The notes below the pieces were generated by a model. That model did no database searches and was not told the origin of the DNA. It was given only the letters and a program-made list of their open reading frames with translations. Made by a program: the position numbers and the translations under genes. Positions 1 through 8,509 of a DNA stretch of 64,000 nucleotides are shown piece by piece. The DNA lies in contig NSIV01000005.1 in NCBI GenBank assembly GCA_002633085.1, positions 1 through 64,000 of the forward strand, read 5' to 3'. Every line of letters begins with the position of its first letter. Within the stretch, counting starts at the first letter, position 1. The DNA comes from Curvibacter sp. PD_MW3. GTDB taxonomy: Bacteria > Pseudomonadota > Gammaproteobacteria > Burkholderiales > Burkholderiaceae_C.

Positions 1-113
1 AGGCCAGCGGCACCGGACGCGAGGGCGGCACCTGGAGCTACGAGGTGTTCCTGGAGCCGAAGAACGTTGCCGTGTCTCTCGGCAGCCACCACATTCCACA
101 TTGGGGAGTTTGA
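1..113 (+). CDS. hpaE: 5-carboxymethyl-2-hydroxymuconate semialdehyde dehydrogenase, C-terminal end (partial)
   Basis: Only the last 36 codons are inside the window, read in the frame beginning at base 3 and ending at the TGA at 111-113. The tail contains GTGREGG, VFLEPKNVAVSLG and a final IPHWGV, as expected for the C-terminus of an HpaE-type aldehyde dehydrogenase. This NAD-dependent enzyme oxidises the ring-cleavage product of homoprotocatechuate to 5-carboxymethyl-2-hydroxymuconate. Its stop lies 2 bases before the hpaD start, which matches the usual hpaE-hpaD order. The catalytic part is off the left edge, so the assignment rests on the tail and the context. Confidence 0.75.
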   Translation, partial: ASGTGREGGTWSYEVFLEPKNVAVSLGSHHIPHWGV

Positions 114-115
114 AC

Positions 116-1039
116 ATGGGTAAGTTAGCTTTCGCTGCCAAGATAACCCACGTGCCTTCAATGTACCTTAGCGAGTTGGAGGGTGCAAGGAAGGACACGC
201 GTCTGGACGCAATTAAAGGTCACCATGAGATTGAGAGACGCTGTCGGGAGCTGGGTGTCGACACCATCGTGGTTTTCGATACGCATTGGCTAGTCAACGC
301 CAACTATCACATTAATTGTGCACCCCACTTCAAGGGCCAGTACACCAGCAACGAGCTGCCGCATTTCATCAGCAACATGGACTTCGAGTTCCCAGGAAAT
401 CCTGAGCTCGGAAAGATACTAGCCGAAGCATGCAACGACTTCGGCGTCGAAACGCTTGCTCACCCGGCAACCACCTTGGGTCCCGAGTACGGAACACTGG
501 TGCCCATGCGCTACATGAACAAAGACCAGCACTTTAAAGTGATCTCCGTCTCCGCGCTGTGCCAAGCCCACTATCTGAACGATAGTGCGCGCCTTGGTTG
601 GGCGATGCGTAAGGCCATTGAAGAGCATTACGACGGAACAGTGGCGATCCTCGCGAGTGGCAGTCTGAGCCACCGCTTTGCACAGAATGGTCTGGCTCCC
701 GACTATGCCTTCAAGATCTGGAGCCCTCTACTTGAAACACTCGATCGACAGGTCATAGAGATGTGGTGCCAAGGAGATTGGCAGACATTCTGTGAAATGT
801 TGCCCGAATACGCAGTGAAGGGACATGGCGAGGGCTTCATGCATGACACCGCGATGCTACTCGGCGCTATGGGTTGGTCCGAATACAAGGGCAAGGTCGA
901 GGTCGTAACCCCTTACTTTGGTGCTTCGGGTACGGGGCAGATCAACGCAATCTTTCCGGTTGAACCCGTGACTGGGAAGGAGATTCCAGAGCCGCAAGCG
1001 TCAAAAGCAGAGGGATACCGGTCATTTCCACGTTTATGA
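116..1039 (+). CDS. hpaD: 3,4-dihydroxyphenylacetate (homoprotocatechuate) 2,3-dioxygenase
   Basis: Extradiol ring-cleavage dioxygenase of the LigB (class III) superfamily, 307 aa. It opens homoprotocatechuate at the 2,3 bond to 5-carboxymethyl-2-hydroxymuconate semialdehyde in the cytoplasm. The N-terminus AAKITHVPSMYLSELEG, the FDTHWLV segment (His57), the YTSNELPHFI stretch and the late GEGFMHDTAMLLG stretch are all typical of HpaD. His12 and His57 are the likely Fe(II) ligands. An upstream in-frame TTG at 101 would overlap hpaE; I chose the ATG at 116 because MGKLAFAAKITH is the family's usual start. It is followed after 9 bases by hpaF and lies in one operon with hpaE-I. Confidence 0.93.
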   Translation: MGKLAFAAKITHVPSMYLSELEGARKDTRLDAIKGHHEIERRCRELGVDTIVVFDTHWLVNANYHINCAPHFKGQYTSNELPHFISNMDFEFPGNPELGKILAEACNDFGVETLAHPATTLGPEYGTLVPMRYMNKDQHFKVISVSALCQAHYLNDSARLGWAMRKAIEEHYDGTVAILASGSLSHRFAQNGLAPDYAFKIWSPLLETLDRQVIEMWCQGDWQTFCEMLPEYAVKGHGEGFMHDTAMLLGAMGWSEYKGKVEVVTPYFGASGTGQINAIFPVEPVTGKEIPEPQASKAEGYRSFPRL

Positions 1040-1048
1040 GGTAAGCAA

Positions 1049-1474
1049 ATGCCGCACCTGACCCTGTTGTTCACGCCCTGCGTCGACCGTATGGTCGATA
1101 TGCCTGCGCTTTGTCAGGATCTCGCAGACGCAATGAGAGCGCAAGTTGATGAGGATGGGAAGCCTGTTTTTCCCATTGGAGGAATTCGTGTACTGGCTTT
1201 TCCAGCCCAGTACAGCGCTGTGGCCGACGGTGGTTCGGCTGGAAGAAAGGCTGGGGGGTCCGGTGACTACGGATTCATTTACTTGAACCTAAGGATGGGC
1301 CGAGGAAGAACGCCCGCAACTCATAAAAAGGTTGGCGACGCACTCACGGTCGTCGCAAAAAGCGCGTTTGACAAGGCTCTCCAAAACGAGCATGTCGGAA
1401 TAACACTCCAGATTGACGTAGGCCCCGAGGTCTACGACTCAAAGACAAGCTCTCTTCACCCGCTCTTTCGATGA
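1049..1474 (+). CDS. hpaF: 5-carboxymethyl-2-hydroxymuconate delta-isomerase
   Basis: Small tautomerase-superfamily enzyme of 141 aa that isomerises 5-carboxymethyl-2-hydroxymuconate to its keto form in the homoprotocatechuate pathway. The protein begins Met-Pro, giving the N-terminal proline that serves as the catalytic base in this superfamily after Met removal. The start is followed by the family segments CVDRMVDMP and PIGGIRVLAF. It lies between hpaD and hpaH, as in other hpa operons. An 87-base gap follows before hpaH, the longest internal gap of this operon. Confidence 0.88.
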   Translation: MPHLTLLFTPCVDRMVDMPALCQDLADAMRAQVDEDGKPVFPIGGIRVLAFPAQYSAVADGGSAGRKAGGSGDYGFIYLNLRMGRGRTPATHKKVGDALTVVAKSAFDKALQNEHVGITLQIDVGPEVYDSKTSSLHPLFR

Positions 1475-1561
1475 GTGCTGCGGCGATCAATTACTCAGGA
1501 CAAAGGTATCAGGAGATGCCGTTCAAGCACAGACTGATTCACTACCAATCAAAAAAGAAGA

Positions 1562-2377
1562 ATGTTTACACCAGAATTAATCCAGAAGCTTGCCAACGAA
1601 CTTCAACAAGCCCAAGACACCCGTACGCAGCTTGAGCATTTTTCCAAGCGTTTTTCAGGAATGTCCATTGAGGACGGATACCGCGTAAGCCGAGCTTGGG
1701 TCGCGCTGCAGATTGCCTCTGGAAAGAAGATCATTGGCCACAAAATAGGTCTTACTTCACGTGCCATGCAGCATGCAAGCCAGATCACTGAGCCTGACTA
1801 TGGAACCCTGTTGGACTCCATGCTGTACACATGCACGCCCGGCGAGATCCTTGACATCCCAACAAAGAACTTCATTCTTCCAAGGGTCGAGGTGGAACTG
1901 GCGTTTGTGTTGAAGGCGCCCCTCAAGGGACCGAATGTCACGGCCGAAGAGGTAATCGCGGCAACAGACTATGTGACACCGGCGATCGAGATCATTGACG
2001 CTCGCATTGAGCAGTTCGACTCTCAAACCAAAGTGATGCGCAAGGTGTTCGACACGATCAGCGATAACGCTGCCAATGCGGGAATTGTGGTGGGTGCCAA
2101 GAAAGAAAATCCTACGGTCATCGATTTGCCTTGGGTTGGCGCAGTGTTGCGTCAGAACGGCGTTGTGGAAGAGACGGGTTTGGCTGCTGGAGTTCAAGGA
2201 CACCCAGCGATCGGCATCGCTTGGCTTGCCAATAAGCTTGCACCTTGGGGAGAGCACTTGGAAGCCGGTCAGATCGTCCTGGCAGGATCATTTACCCGTC
2301 CAGTAGCAGCAAAGACCGGAGATCTCTTCGAGGCTGACTACGGCTCCCTGGGGCAACTCAACTTCAGATTTGTCTGA
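1562..2377 (+). CDS. hpaH: 2-oxo-hept-3-ene-1,7-dioate hydratase
   Basis: Metal-dependent hydratase of the HpaH/MhpD (FAH-like) family, 271 aa, close to the usual 267. It adds water to 2-oxohept-3-ene-1,7-dioate, giving the substrate of HpaI. Family features include the early [12 protein letters not shown] block, [10 protein letters not shown], and the [11 protein letters not shown] block with acidic metal ligands around residues 100-110, then [11 protein letters not shown]. The gene ends just before hpaI, and the two reading frames almost touch. The product of its decarboxylating partner HpaG would be needed upstream; that gene is not in the window and probably lies off the left edge. Confidence 0.92.
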   Translation: MFTPELIQKLANELQQAQDTRTQLEHFSKRFSGMSIEDGYRVSRAWVALQIASGKKIIGHKIGLTSRAMQHASQITEPDYGTLLDSMLYTCTPGEILDIPTKNFILPRVEVELAFVLKAPLKGPNVTAEEVIAATDYVTPAIEIIDARIEQFDSQTKVMRKVFDTISDNAANAGIVVGAKKENPTVIDLPWVGAVLRQNGVVEETGLAAGVQGHPAIGIAWLANKLAPWGEHLEAGQIVLAGSFTRPVAAKTGDLFEADYGSLGQLNFRFV

Positions 2378-2384
2378 GCCACCC

Positions 2385-3206
2385 ATGCAGATTCCAGTTA
2401 ATAAATTCAAACAAGCCCTGATTGATAGGCAGGTTCAGATCGGTCTTTGGGTCGGTTTGGCTGATCCCTACGCGGCGGAGGCGCTTGCGGGTACGGGCTT
2501 TGATTGGCTGCTCATAGACGGAGAACATGCACCCAACGATGTGCGTCAAATTCTGGCCCAGTTGCAGGCAGTTGCTCCATATCCGACGCACCCAGTGGTT
2601 CGGCCGGTAATCGGTGATGTACCGCTGATCAAGCAGATACTGGACGTCGGCGCACAGACGATCTTGGTTCCTGTGGTCGAGACTGCCGAGCAGGCCGCTC
2701 AGATGGTGGCCGCGACCAGGTATCCGCCGAATGGCATCCGGGGGGTAGGAAGTGCATTAGCCCGTTCATCGAGGTGGAATCAGGTTGACGGCTACCTGCA
2801 CAAAGCTGATGAGCAGATGTGCGTTTTAGTCCAGGTCGAGACTCGGCTGGGTCTCGAGAATCTTGAAGCTATTACAGCCGTTGAGGGCGTGGACGGCGTC
2901 TTCTTTGGGCCGGCTGACCTATCCGCATCGCTCGGATACCTTGGGCAACCCGGGCATCCAGATGTGCAGCGCGTGCTGATTGATTCGATCTCCCGCGTCA
3001 GGGCTGCGGGAAAAGCACCGGGAATTCTGAGTGCGGATCCAGTATTGGCCCAGCAATATCTCGATGCAGGCGCACTCTTCATTGCTGTAGGAGTCGATAC
3101 GACGATGTTGGTTCGGTCTGCTCGTGCACTTTCAGATTCGTTCAAGAAGCCACAAGGTGGTGGTTCTTCAAGTGCGCCTGCTGGTGCCAGCGGTAGTGTC
3201 TACTAA
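2385..3206 (+). CDS. hpaI: 4-hydroxy-2-oxoheptane-1,7-dioate aldolase
   Basis: Class II, metal-dependent aldolase of the HpcH/HpaI family, 273 aa. It splits 4-hydroxy-2-oxoheptanedioate into pyruvate and succinate semialdehyde, the last pathway-specific step. Family blocks are [26 protein letters not shown] (catalytic His48), the [16 protein letters not shown] loop and the metal-binding [13 protein letters not shown] chose the ATG at 2385; an in-frame TTG at 2370 would overlap the end of hpaH. The tail has a glycine/serine-rich stretch before the common GSVY ending. The next gene, gabD, would consume the succinate semialdehyde. Confidence 0.93.
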   Translation: MQIPVNKFKQALIDRQVQIGLWVGLADPYAAEALAGTGFDWLLIDGEHAPNDVRQILAQLQAVAPYPTHPVVRPVIGDVPLIKQILDVGAQTILVPVVETAEQAAQMVAATRYPPNGIRGVGSALARSSRWNQVDGYLHKADEQMCVLVQVETRLGLENLEAITAVEGVDGVFFGPADLSASLGYLGQPGHPDVQRVLIDSISRVRAAGKAPGILSADPVLAQQYLDAGALFIAVGVDTTMLVRSARALSDSFKKPQGGGSSSAPAGASGSVY

Positions 3207-3223
3207 ATGATTGGATATTCAGT

Positions 3224-4672
3224 ATGAAGCTAAATGACGAAAGTCTTCTGAAGAGTTTGTGCCTTATTGATGGGGTCTGGATAGCAGGCGACACAGCTAA
3301 ATCGTTAGACATCAAGAATCCGGCGACGGGAGATATTGTTGCGCGAGTCCCCAATCTGGGAGCAAGCGAGACAAAGCTTGCGATCGAGTCAGCAAGTCGG
3401 GCATTCAAAACCTGGCAGGCTACGACGGCTGAGCATCGTGCAGAGGTCCTCAAGAAATGGTTCGACCTGATGAATCATCATCGACAGGATTTGGCGATGA
3501 TCATGACGGCTGAACAGGGCAAACCCTTCGCTGAAGCACTGGGGGAGATTGCATACGCCGCCTCCTATATTGAGTGGTTTGCCGAAGAGGCGCGGCGCGT
3601 CTATGGCACGACGATCCCTTCGCCTTGGGCAAACAAGGAGTTGATTGTCCAGAAAGAGCCGATCGGTGTGTGTGCCGCCATAACGCCATGGAATTTTCCT
3701 GCGGCAATGATCACAAGAAAGGTCGCTCCTGCATTGGCTGCAGGCTGCACCATCATTGTGAAGCCAGCACAGCAGACGCCGCTCACGGCGCTTGCGATGG
3801 TTGAGCTCGCCATACGTGCCGGTGTCCCCTCTGGGGTTCTGAATGTAATCACAGGCGACGCACGAGCCATTGGAGGAGAGTTGACTTCGAATCCGCTGGT
3901 CAGAAAGCTGACGTTTACGGGCTCCACTGAGGTTGGACGAGTCTTGGCGTCTCAATGTGCCCCAACACTCAAGAAAATGTCCCTCGAGCTGGGAGGGAAC
4001 GCGCCTTTTATTGTGTTTGATGATGCAGATCTGGATGCTGCGGTGGAAGGTGCGATGGCATCGAAGTACCGGAATACAGGGCAGACATGTGTATGTGCGA
4101 ACCGTCTCCTGGTACAGGATGGTGTCTATGACAAGTTCATCGACAAGCTGCGTATAGCGGTCGAAGCACTGAGAGTCGGGGATGGGATGGAGGCGGGCGT
4201 CACCCAAGGTCCGTTGATCGATGAACCCGCTCTGCACAAGGTGGAAGAATTGGTTGCTGATGCGGCAGTGAAAGGCGGTACGGTAGTAACTGGAGGCAAG
4301 CGCCATTCCCTCGGACGCACCTTTTACGAACCCACCATCATTACGAATGCCCATAAAGGGATGCGCATTGCGCAGGAAGAGGTATTCGGCCCGGTTGCGC
4401 CGGTCTTCCGCTTTAGTAGCGAGCAGGAGGCCATTGAGATGGCCAACGATACGGAGTTTGGCCTTGCAGCCTATTTCTTCGCTCGAGATGTTGGCCGTGT
4501 CTGGCGAGTCTCGTCTGCGCTTCAATACGGCATGGTGGGGATTAACAGCGGCATCATCAGCACCGCCGTGGCACCGTTTGGAGGCGTCAAGCAATCAGGA
4601 CTCGGCCGCGAAGGTGGGTTTTGTGGGATCGACGAGTACTTGGAAACCAAGTACTTGTGCATGACGCATTGA
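3224..4672 (+). CDS. gabD: Succinate-semialdehyde dehydrogenase (NAD(P)+)
   Basis: Aldehyde dehydrogenase superfamily protein of 482 aa, the usual GabD length. It oxidises succinate semialdehyde released by HpaI to succinate. Visible motifs are TPWNFPAAMITRKVAPALAA, the nucleotide-binding FTGSTEVGR, the general base in LELGGNAP (Glu255) and the nucleophile in NTGQTCVCANR (Cys289). The tail GRGREGG-like segment (GLGREGG) and EYLETKYLC also fit. It lies 17 bases after hpaI and closes the operon before a strong hairpin. A closely related substrate such as glutarate semialdehyde cannot be excluded, but the context favours succinate semialdehyde. Confidence 0.9.
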   Translation: MKLNDESLLKSLCLIDGVWIAGDTAKSLDIKNPATGDIVARVPNLGASETKLAIESASRAFKTWQATTAEHRAEVLKKWFDLMNHHRQDLAMIMTAEQGKPFAEALGEIAYAASYIEWFAEEARRVYGTTIPSPWANKELIVQKEPIGVCAAITPWNFPAAMITRKVAPALAAGCTIIVKPAQQTPLTALAMVELAIRAGVPSGVLNVITGDARAIGGELTSNPLVRKLTFTGSTEVGRVLASQCAPTLKKMSLELGGNAPFIVFDDADLDAAVEGAMASKYRNTGQTCVCANRLLVQDGVYDKFIDKLRIAVEALRVGDGMEAGVTQGPLIDEPALHKVEELVADAAVKGGTVVTGGKRHSLGRTFYEPTIITNAHKGMRIAQEEVFGPVAPVFRFSSEQEAIEMANDTEFGLAAYFFARDVGRVWRVSSALQYGMVGINSGIISTAVAPFGGVKQSGLGREGGFCGIDEYLETKYLCMTH

Positions 4673-4683
4673 TCTGAATGCAA

Positions 4684-4711
4684 TTCGGCCCGCGTTGGAA
4701 CGCGGGCCGAA
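4684..4711. terminator. Hairpin between convergent gabD and FAD monooxygenase
   Basis: A perfect 12-bp stem, TTCGGCCCGCGT against ACGCGGGCCGAA, with the 4-base loop TGGA. It sits in the 49-base gap between two convergent genes. There is no T-run on either side, so it may work as a bidirectional RNA-stabilising structure or a weak terminator. Confidence 0.6.
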
Positions 4712-4721
4712 ACATCAGGCA

Positions 4722-6380
4722 TCAATGGACCGCGCCACGAAGCAGGTCAATCAGAGCAGATGAATCAGATGGCGCAACGTTCCCGCGCCAAGCCACATGC
4801 TGATCAGGCCGTGATAAAACTAGCTTATGGGTGTACTCGGGTCCGGCCACATCTGGCGGTACGTCAATCACGTTCAGCGGAACAGCTCGAGACTTGGCGG
4901 CCTCTGTAATGGGTTGAACGTTGATCGATGGGTCAAGGCGCAGCAATGTGAAGTCGTGTCCGCACACGTCGTAGATCGACTCACGTCCATCATGCCTGGG
5001 CAACCAAAAATGCGGTGTTCTGCAACCAGGAACTGTTGAAGGTGTGAATTGATTCATTGTGTAGGCTGGGTTGCCCTCGCCATCGTATGAAATCAGCGGC
5101 GACTTGTCATAGTAGTAGCCAAAGTTCAATCCGGCACAGCAGTACTGTTGCACGTTCAGTTCATATAGCTCACGTCCCGCTTGCTCTCTCGCAGCTTGTC
5201 CCTCTGGTGTATTGAACTCCAAATCGACAGGAACACTTTCACGCTTGGCCTGAAGCGCATACGCGTGGTTCATGGCGAAGAACGAAACCTGTTCGGTGAT
5301 TGGAAGCCGCTCGGCCTCGTATCCTCGGAGAATGCCGGAGTGCCCCCATCCGTTTAACACAGCGGCAAGCTGCCAAGAAAGGTTCATTGCGTCTGCAATT
5401 CCCGCATTCATTCCGTATCCAGCCATGGGCACCCAGAGATGAGATGCATCTCCACAGATAAAGGCACGCCGATCTCGAAATTTGTCAGCGACGAGTCGTC
5501 TGGCAAACCAATCTTCCTTTGCGAGGATCTCATACTGAAAAGAGGAGTCGACACCCAAAATCTCACGAATCGCCCAATCTCGGTCTACTGCTTCAAAATC
5601 TGTTTCAGATGGCTTCAGATAGTTGTGGAGTAGCCATGTCTCTTTGCCATCAATCGCATACACGTTTCCACTTCGACGCGGGTTGAGAGAGAAGGTCGCC
5701 CAGGCAGGATCATACTTTTGGAGCTTTATGAGATCGGGAGCGCGAAGGTAGGTTGATTGAACACGCCCGACAACGTCTGTACCAGATAACTTGGCACCAA
5801 TCTTCTTGCGGATGGTCGACTTACCTCCGTCGCATCCGATAAGGTAGCTGGCATCGAACTCTAAAGTGCTACCGTCTTCAAGGTCTGTTCCTGAGGCTCG
5901 TATGCACGTCTCATCCTGGGAAAAATCATCGATGCGGACACGGTTCAAGATCCTGATGTTGCTCATTGCGGCCGCATGGGCAAAGAGAATTGGTTCAAGA
6001 AAGATCTGATTGATGCGGTGCGGCGGCTCAGGCGTTGGCCACCACGTATCGGGTCCACCTGTTGCTGTGTAGCGAAACTTCCGTGCAGGAATCGGGATTC
6101 GAGAAAGCTCTTGACCGACAAACGTCGTGCGGTACGAGACGTCGTTGGGATACTCTTCTGGCAGGCCGGCATTCCGCACAGCCTGTGCAACACCTAATCG
6201 GCGGAATATCTCCATAGTTCTAGCTGAAACGTGATTGCACTTGACACTGGGTGCCTCACCTGCGAAACGCGTCTCTGCAATCAGAACCTGAACACCACGG
6301 GTGGCGAGATCCATTGCGAGTGTTAAGCCGACCGGGCCGGCGCCGACGATAAGAACTTGGGTACTATGTTTGTGATTCAT
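4722..6380 (-). CDS. FAD-dependent aromatic ring hydroxylase (MhpA/PheA/TfdB-like)
   Basis: Class A flavoprotein monooxygenase of 552 aa. The N-terminus has the FAD dinucleotide motif GAGPVGLTLA, the middle has IGCDGGKSTIRKKIG (the DG motif) and the second FAD site is GDASHLWVPMAGYGMNAG followed by DAMNLSWQL. A C-terminal thioredoxin-like segment follows, as in the phenol and 3-(3-hydroxyphenyl)propionate hydroxylases. I chose the ATG at 6380; the longer frame starting at 6407 would run into the divergent promoter region. Its position next to hpa genes suggests hydroxylation of a hydroxyphenylacetate or related phenol to feed homoprotocatechuate, but the substrate is an inference. It is divergent from a LysR gene that probably controls it. 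Confidence 0.8.
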   Translation of the reverse strand: MNHKHSTQVLIVGAGPVGLTLAMDLATRGVQVLIAETRFAGEAPSVKCNHVSARTMEIFRRLGVAQAVRNAGLPEEYPNDVSYRTTFVGQELSRIPIPARKFRYTATGGPDTWWPTPEPPHRINQIFLEPILFAHAAAMSNIRILNRVRIDDFSQDETCIRASGTDLEDGSTLEFDASYLIGCDGGKSTIRKKIGAKLSGTDVVGRVQSTYLRAPDLIKLQKYDPAWATFSLNPRRSGNVYAIDGKETWLLHNYLKPSETDFEAVDRDWAIREILGVDSSFQYEILAKEDWFARRLVADKFRDRRAFICGDASHLWVPMAGYGMNAGIADAMNLSWQLAAVLNGWGHSGILRGYEAERLPITEQVSFFAMNHAYALQAKRESVPVDLEFNTPEGQAAREQAGRELYELNVQQYCCAGLNFGYYYDKSPLISYDGEGNPAYTMNQFTPSTVPGCRTPHFWLPRHDGRESIYDVCGHDFTLLRLDPSINVQPITEAAKSRAVPLNVIDVPPDVAGPEYTHKLVLSRPDQHVAWRGNVAPSDSSALIDLLRGAVH

Positions 6381-6388
6381 TGTGAGAA

Positions 6389-6423
6389 ACAGGTCGATTT
6401 CAGGCAAGGGCCATTTGACCTGT
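6389..6423. promoter_or_regulatory. Inverted repeat in the divergent hydroxylase/LysR promoter region
   Basis: ACAGGTC (6389-6395) and GACCTGT (6417-6423) form a perfect 7-bp inverted repeat separated by 21 bases, within the 72-base divergent gap. TGTGAG also occurs twice, at 6381 and 6421. It is a candidate binding site for the adjacent LysR protein. Confidence 0.4.
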
Positions 6424-6452
6424 GAGCGCTTAATGGGGCAAATGAAAAGAAT

Positions 6453-7373
6453 ATGGGTGTCAATAAAAAAATTTCATCGCTCAAGGAACTGCCAACCGTC
6501 AGACAGTTGAGAGCGTTTGCCGCTGTGGCGCGAGCTGGAAACGTGCGTGCAGCCGCTGAGCTTTTATCGCTGACTCAGCCGGCAGTAACCGTGCTTCTTC
6601 GCGAACTGGAGACGAAACTTGGGCTTTTGCTGTTTGCCCGAACCAGTCGAGGGCTCCGACTGACGGAGGCGGGAAAGGAAGGGCTCGTCTATGCGGAGCG
6701 TGTTTTGTATGACCTTTCAAGAATGGTCGCTGATGCGGCCGCGTACGCGTCAGCTAAGCGAGGCACTCTCAAAGTCGCTGCAACGTCGACAGTCGCGCAA
6801 ACGCTCGTCCCAGGATTGGTGAAGGGATTTGTCGACGAACATCCGTCGGTACACGTGGTCATAGACGACTGTTCTCCGGATCAATTCGCCGAATTGATCG
6901 ATACCGAGAGGGTTCATCTTGGCATTGGGACTCTTGAGACGCGAGATGCTGGATTTGATGTGTCGGTCTTTGCGACCGATGATCTTGTGGCTGTCGGAAC
7001 TGATCAGGTGGCCTTGGGTAATAGGCGACCGATCAGCTGGAAGATGCTGTCTCGGAAGTCTCTTATTGTCGTGAGATCCGGCTATGGAGTCAGAAAGAAT
7101 ATTGACGTAGCCGCAGAAACAGCTGGCGTAGACTTGGATATTAAGTATGAAGTTGCTCTGATGTCCACGGCCATCGCTTTGGCTGCAAAAGGGCTTGGGA
7201 TTGCCCTCGTCCCCAGGTCTGTTTTGCCAGAAGGACCGTACCCAGGATTACTTTTCCGAAAGGTACATGATCCGATTGTGACGAGAGAATTGGCTATCGT
7301 CACTAAAACTGGAGTTGAGCTAACACCTTTGGCACAGGCTTTCGCAGACTTTGTGATGCGTTGGAAAGTCTAA
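6453..7373 (+). CDS. LysR-family transcriptional regulator
   Basis: LysR-type regulator of 306 aa. The N-terminal winged helix-turn-helix (roughly residues 15-75) reads TVRQLRAFAAVARAGNVRAA, then LTQPAVTVLLRELETKLG and LFARTSRGLRLTEAG. The remainder is a periplasmic-binding-protein-like effector domain with KVAATSTVAQTLVPG at its start. It is transcribed away from the FAD hydroxylase at 4722-6380 and shares a 72-base promoter region with it, so it probably controls that gene and perhaps the hpa operon. The effector is unknown. A Shine-Dalgarno sequence is weak (GAAAAG). Confidence 0.85.
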   Translation: MGVNKKISSLKELPTVRQLRAFAAVARAGNVRAAAELLSLTQPAVTVLLRELETKLGLLLFARTSRGLRLTEAGKEGLVYAERVLYDLSRMVADAAAYASAKRGTLKVAATSTVAQTLVPGLVKGFVDEHPSVHVVIDDCSPDQFAELIDTERVHLGIGTLETRDAGFDVSVFATDDLVAVGTDQVALGNRRPISWKMLSRKSLIVVRSGYGVRKNIDVAAETAGVDLDIKYEVALMSTAIALAAKGLGIALVPRSVLPEGPYPGLLFRKVHDPIVTRELAIVTKTGVELTPLAQAFADFVMRWKV

Positions 7374-7568
7374 TGTGGACGTCACCCGTTTCGATCAGAT
7401 CGCGCACTGCGGACTTGAGGCGAATTCCATTTTTCATCTTTGGGACTGGAATGCAACAGGTCAGTCCCTCATTGATACGCCAAGCACCCCAAGAATCGCT
7501 CGGCCCTTCCTCGGTTGATTCGGTTTTGCAGCATCTACTTGGCGGCGCTCAGTAACAGTCCAATGACT

Positions 7569-8351
7569 CTAGGACAATCTTGAGCGTACCCAAGCCTGGC
7601 TACGGAGCATGGCTGGCAGCAATTGCTCGGCCATCTCACTGGCCGTCATGCGGTCGGCTCGACTGGAGAGACTCAGAGCACCGACAACTTGGCCACCCAT
7701 GTTGTACAGCGGGACAGCGATCGACCTGACGCCTATTTCAATCTCTTCGTTACTTAACGCATAACCATTGTCGGCGCAGGACTTGAGCAACTTGCGCAGA
7801 CGAACTGGATCTGTAAGGGTGTGTGGCGTCAACCGATGCAGAGACATGGCATTAAAGAGGGCTTCAAATTCCGCTGCTGGACGAGAACTGAGAAGAACAC
7901 GGCCAGTAGCCGAGCAGTGAAGTGGAAGCCGTGACCCAACCCCCAGCCCGACGGTCAAACTCTTACGCGCCGTTGATCGCGCGGCGACCATGACTTCCGT
8001 TCCGTGCAGAACAGCCAGTGACGCGGATTCACGCGTGCGTTCGCTTAAGGCATCCAGCGTGGGCTGCAGCAGGCGAGGCAGCCGAGTTGATGCCGAGTAG
8101 GCGAAGGAAAGTCTCAGTATCCCGTGGCTCAGCCAAAAGCGTTTGCCGTCGGTCTTGGCGTAGCCGCCATGGCACAGCGTCAGCAGGCAACGTCTGGCTG
8201 CAGCAGGGCTAATGCCGATGCGGCGGGCGGCCTCGGACGAGGTCAATCGAGCGTGTGCGTCATCGAAGGCCTCAATCAGCTGCAAGCCTTTGGCCAGGCC
8301 GGCGATCAGGTCCTTGTCACTGACGGGTGGAACCAGGGAATTCGTATCCAT
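7569..8351 (-). CDS. tphR: IclR-family regulator of terephthalate catabolism
   Basis: IclR-type regulator of 260 aa. An N-terminal winged helix-turn-helix (residues about 15-75; RLTSSEAARRIGISPAAARR) is followed by an IclR effector domain containing LPLHCSATGRVLLSS and GVRSIAVPLYNMGGQVVGAL. It resembles the PcaR/PcaU/PobR branch that senses aromatic acids. It is divergent from tphC, exactly as tphR is in Comamonas sp. E6, where TphR activates the tph operon in response to terephthalate. The shared gap contains a palindrome at 8394-8414 that could be its operator. Confidence 0.85.
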   Translation of the reverse strand: MDTNSLVPPVSDKDLIAGLAKGLQLIEAFDDAHARLTSSEAARRIGISPAAARRCLLTLCHGGYAKTDGKRFWLSHGILRLSFAYSASTRLPRLLQPTLDALSERTRESASLAVLHGTEVMVAARSTARKSLTVGLGVGSRLPLHCSATGRVLLSSRPAAEFEALFNAMSLHRLTPHTLTDPVRLRKLLKSCADNGYALSNEEIEIGVRSIAVPLYNMGGQVVGALSLSSRADRMTASEMAEQLLPAMLRSQAWVRSRLS

Positions 8352-8393
8352 TGCATGGATTCTGCATTGATGATGATCAAAAAAATTTCACTG

Positions 8394-8426
8394 ATTTTGC
8401 GCTATTCGCAAAATTGACTTTGTCAA
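8394..8426. promoter_or_regulatory. Candidate TphR operator and tph promoter region
   Basis: ATTTTGCG-CTATT-CGCAAAAT (8394-8414) is a perfect 8-bp inverted repeat with a 5-base spacer. It is directly followed by TTGAC-TTT-GTCAA (8414-8426), a second perfect inverted repeat whose left arm also resembles a -35 hexamer for tphC. It lies in the 158-base gap between tphR and tphC. Confidence 0.5.
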
Positions 8427-8509
8427 ACCGGGGCCGGAACCACACACTTCTCCCTGTTTTCGCCATCCGTCTGGTTCATCCGGACAGTCATTACCCGAGG
8501 AGAAGATAC

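Noticed and set aside
3389..4594. 401-aa minus-strand reading frame opposite gabD
   Set aside because: It has no recognisable domain, and the plus strand encodes a complete succinate-semialdehyde dehydrogenase with all motifs.
7361..7555. 64-aa plus-strand frame after the LysR gene
   Set aside because: It overlaps the LysR end, has no ribosome site and looks like chance coding.
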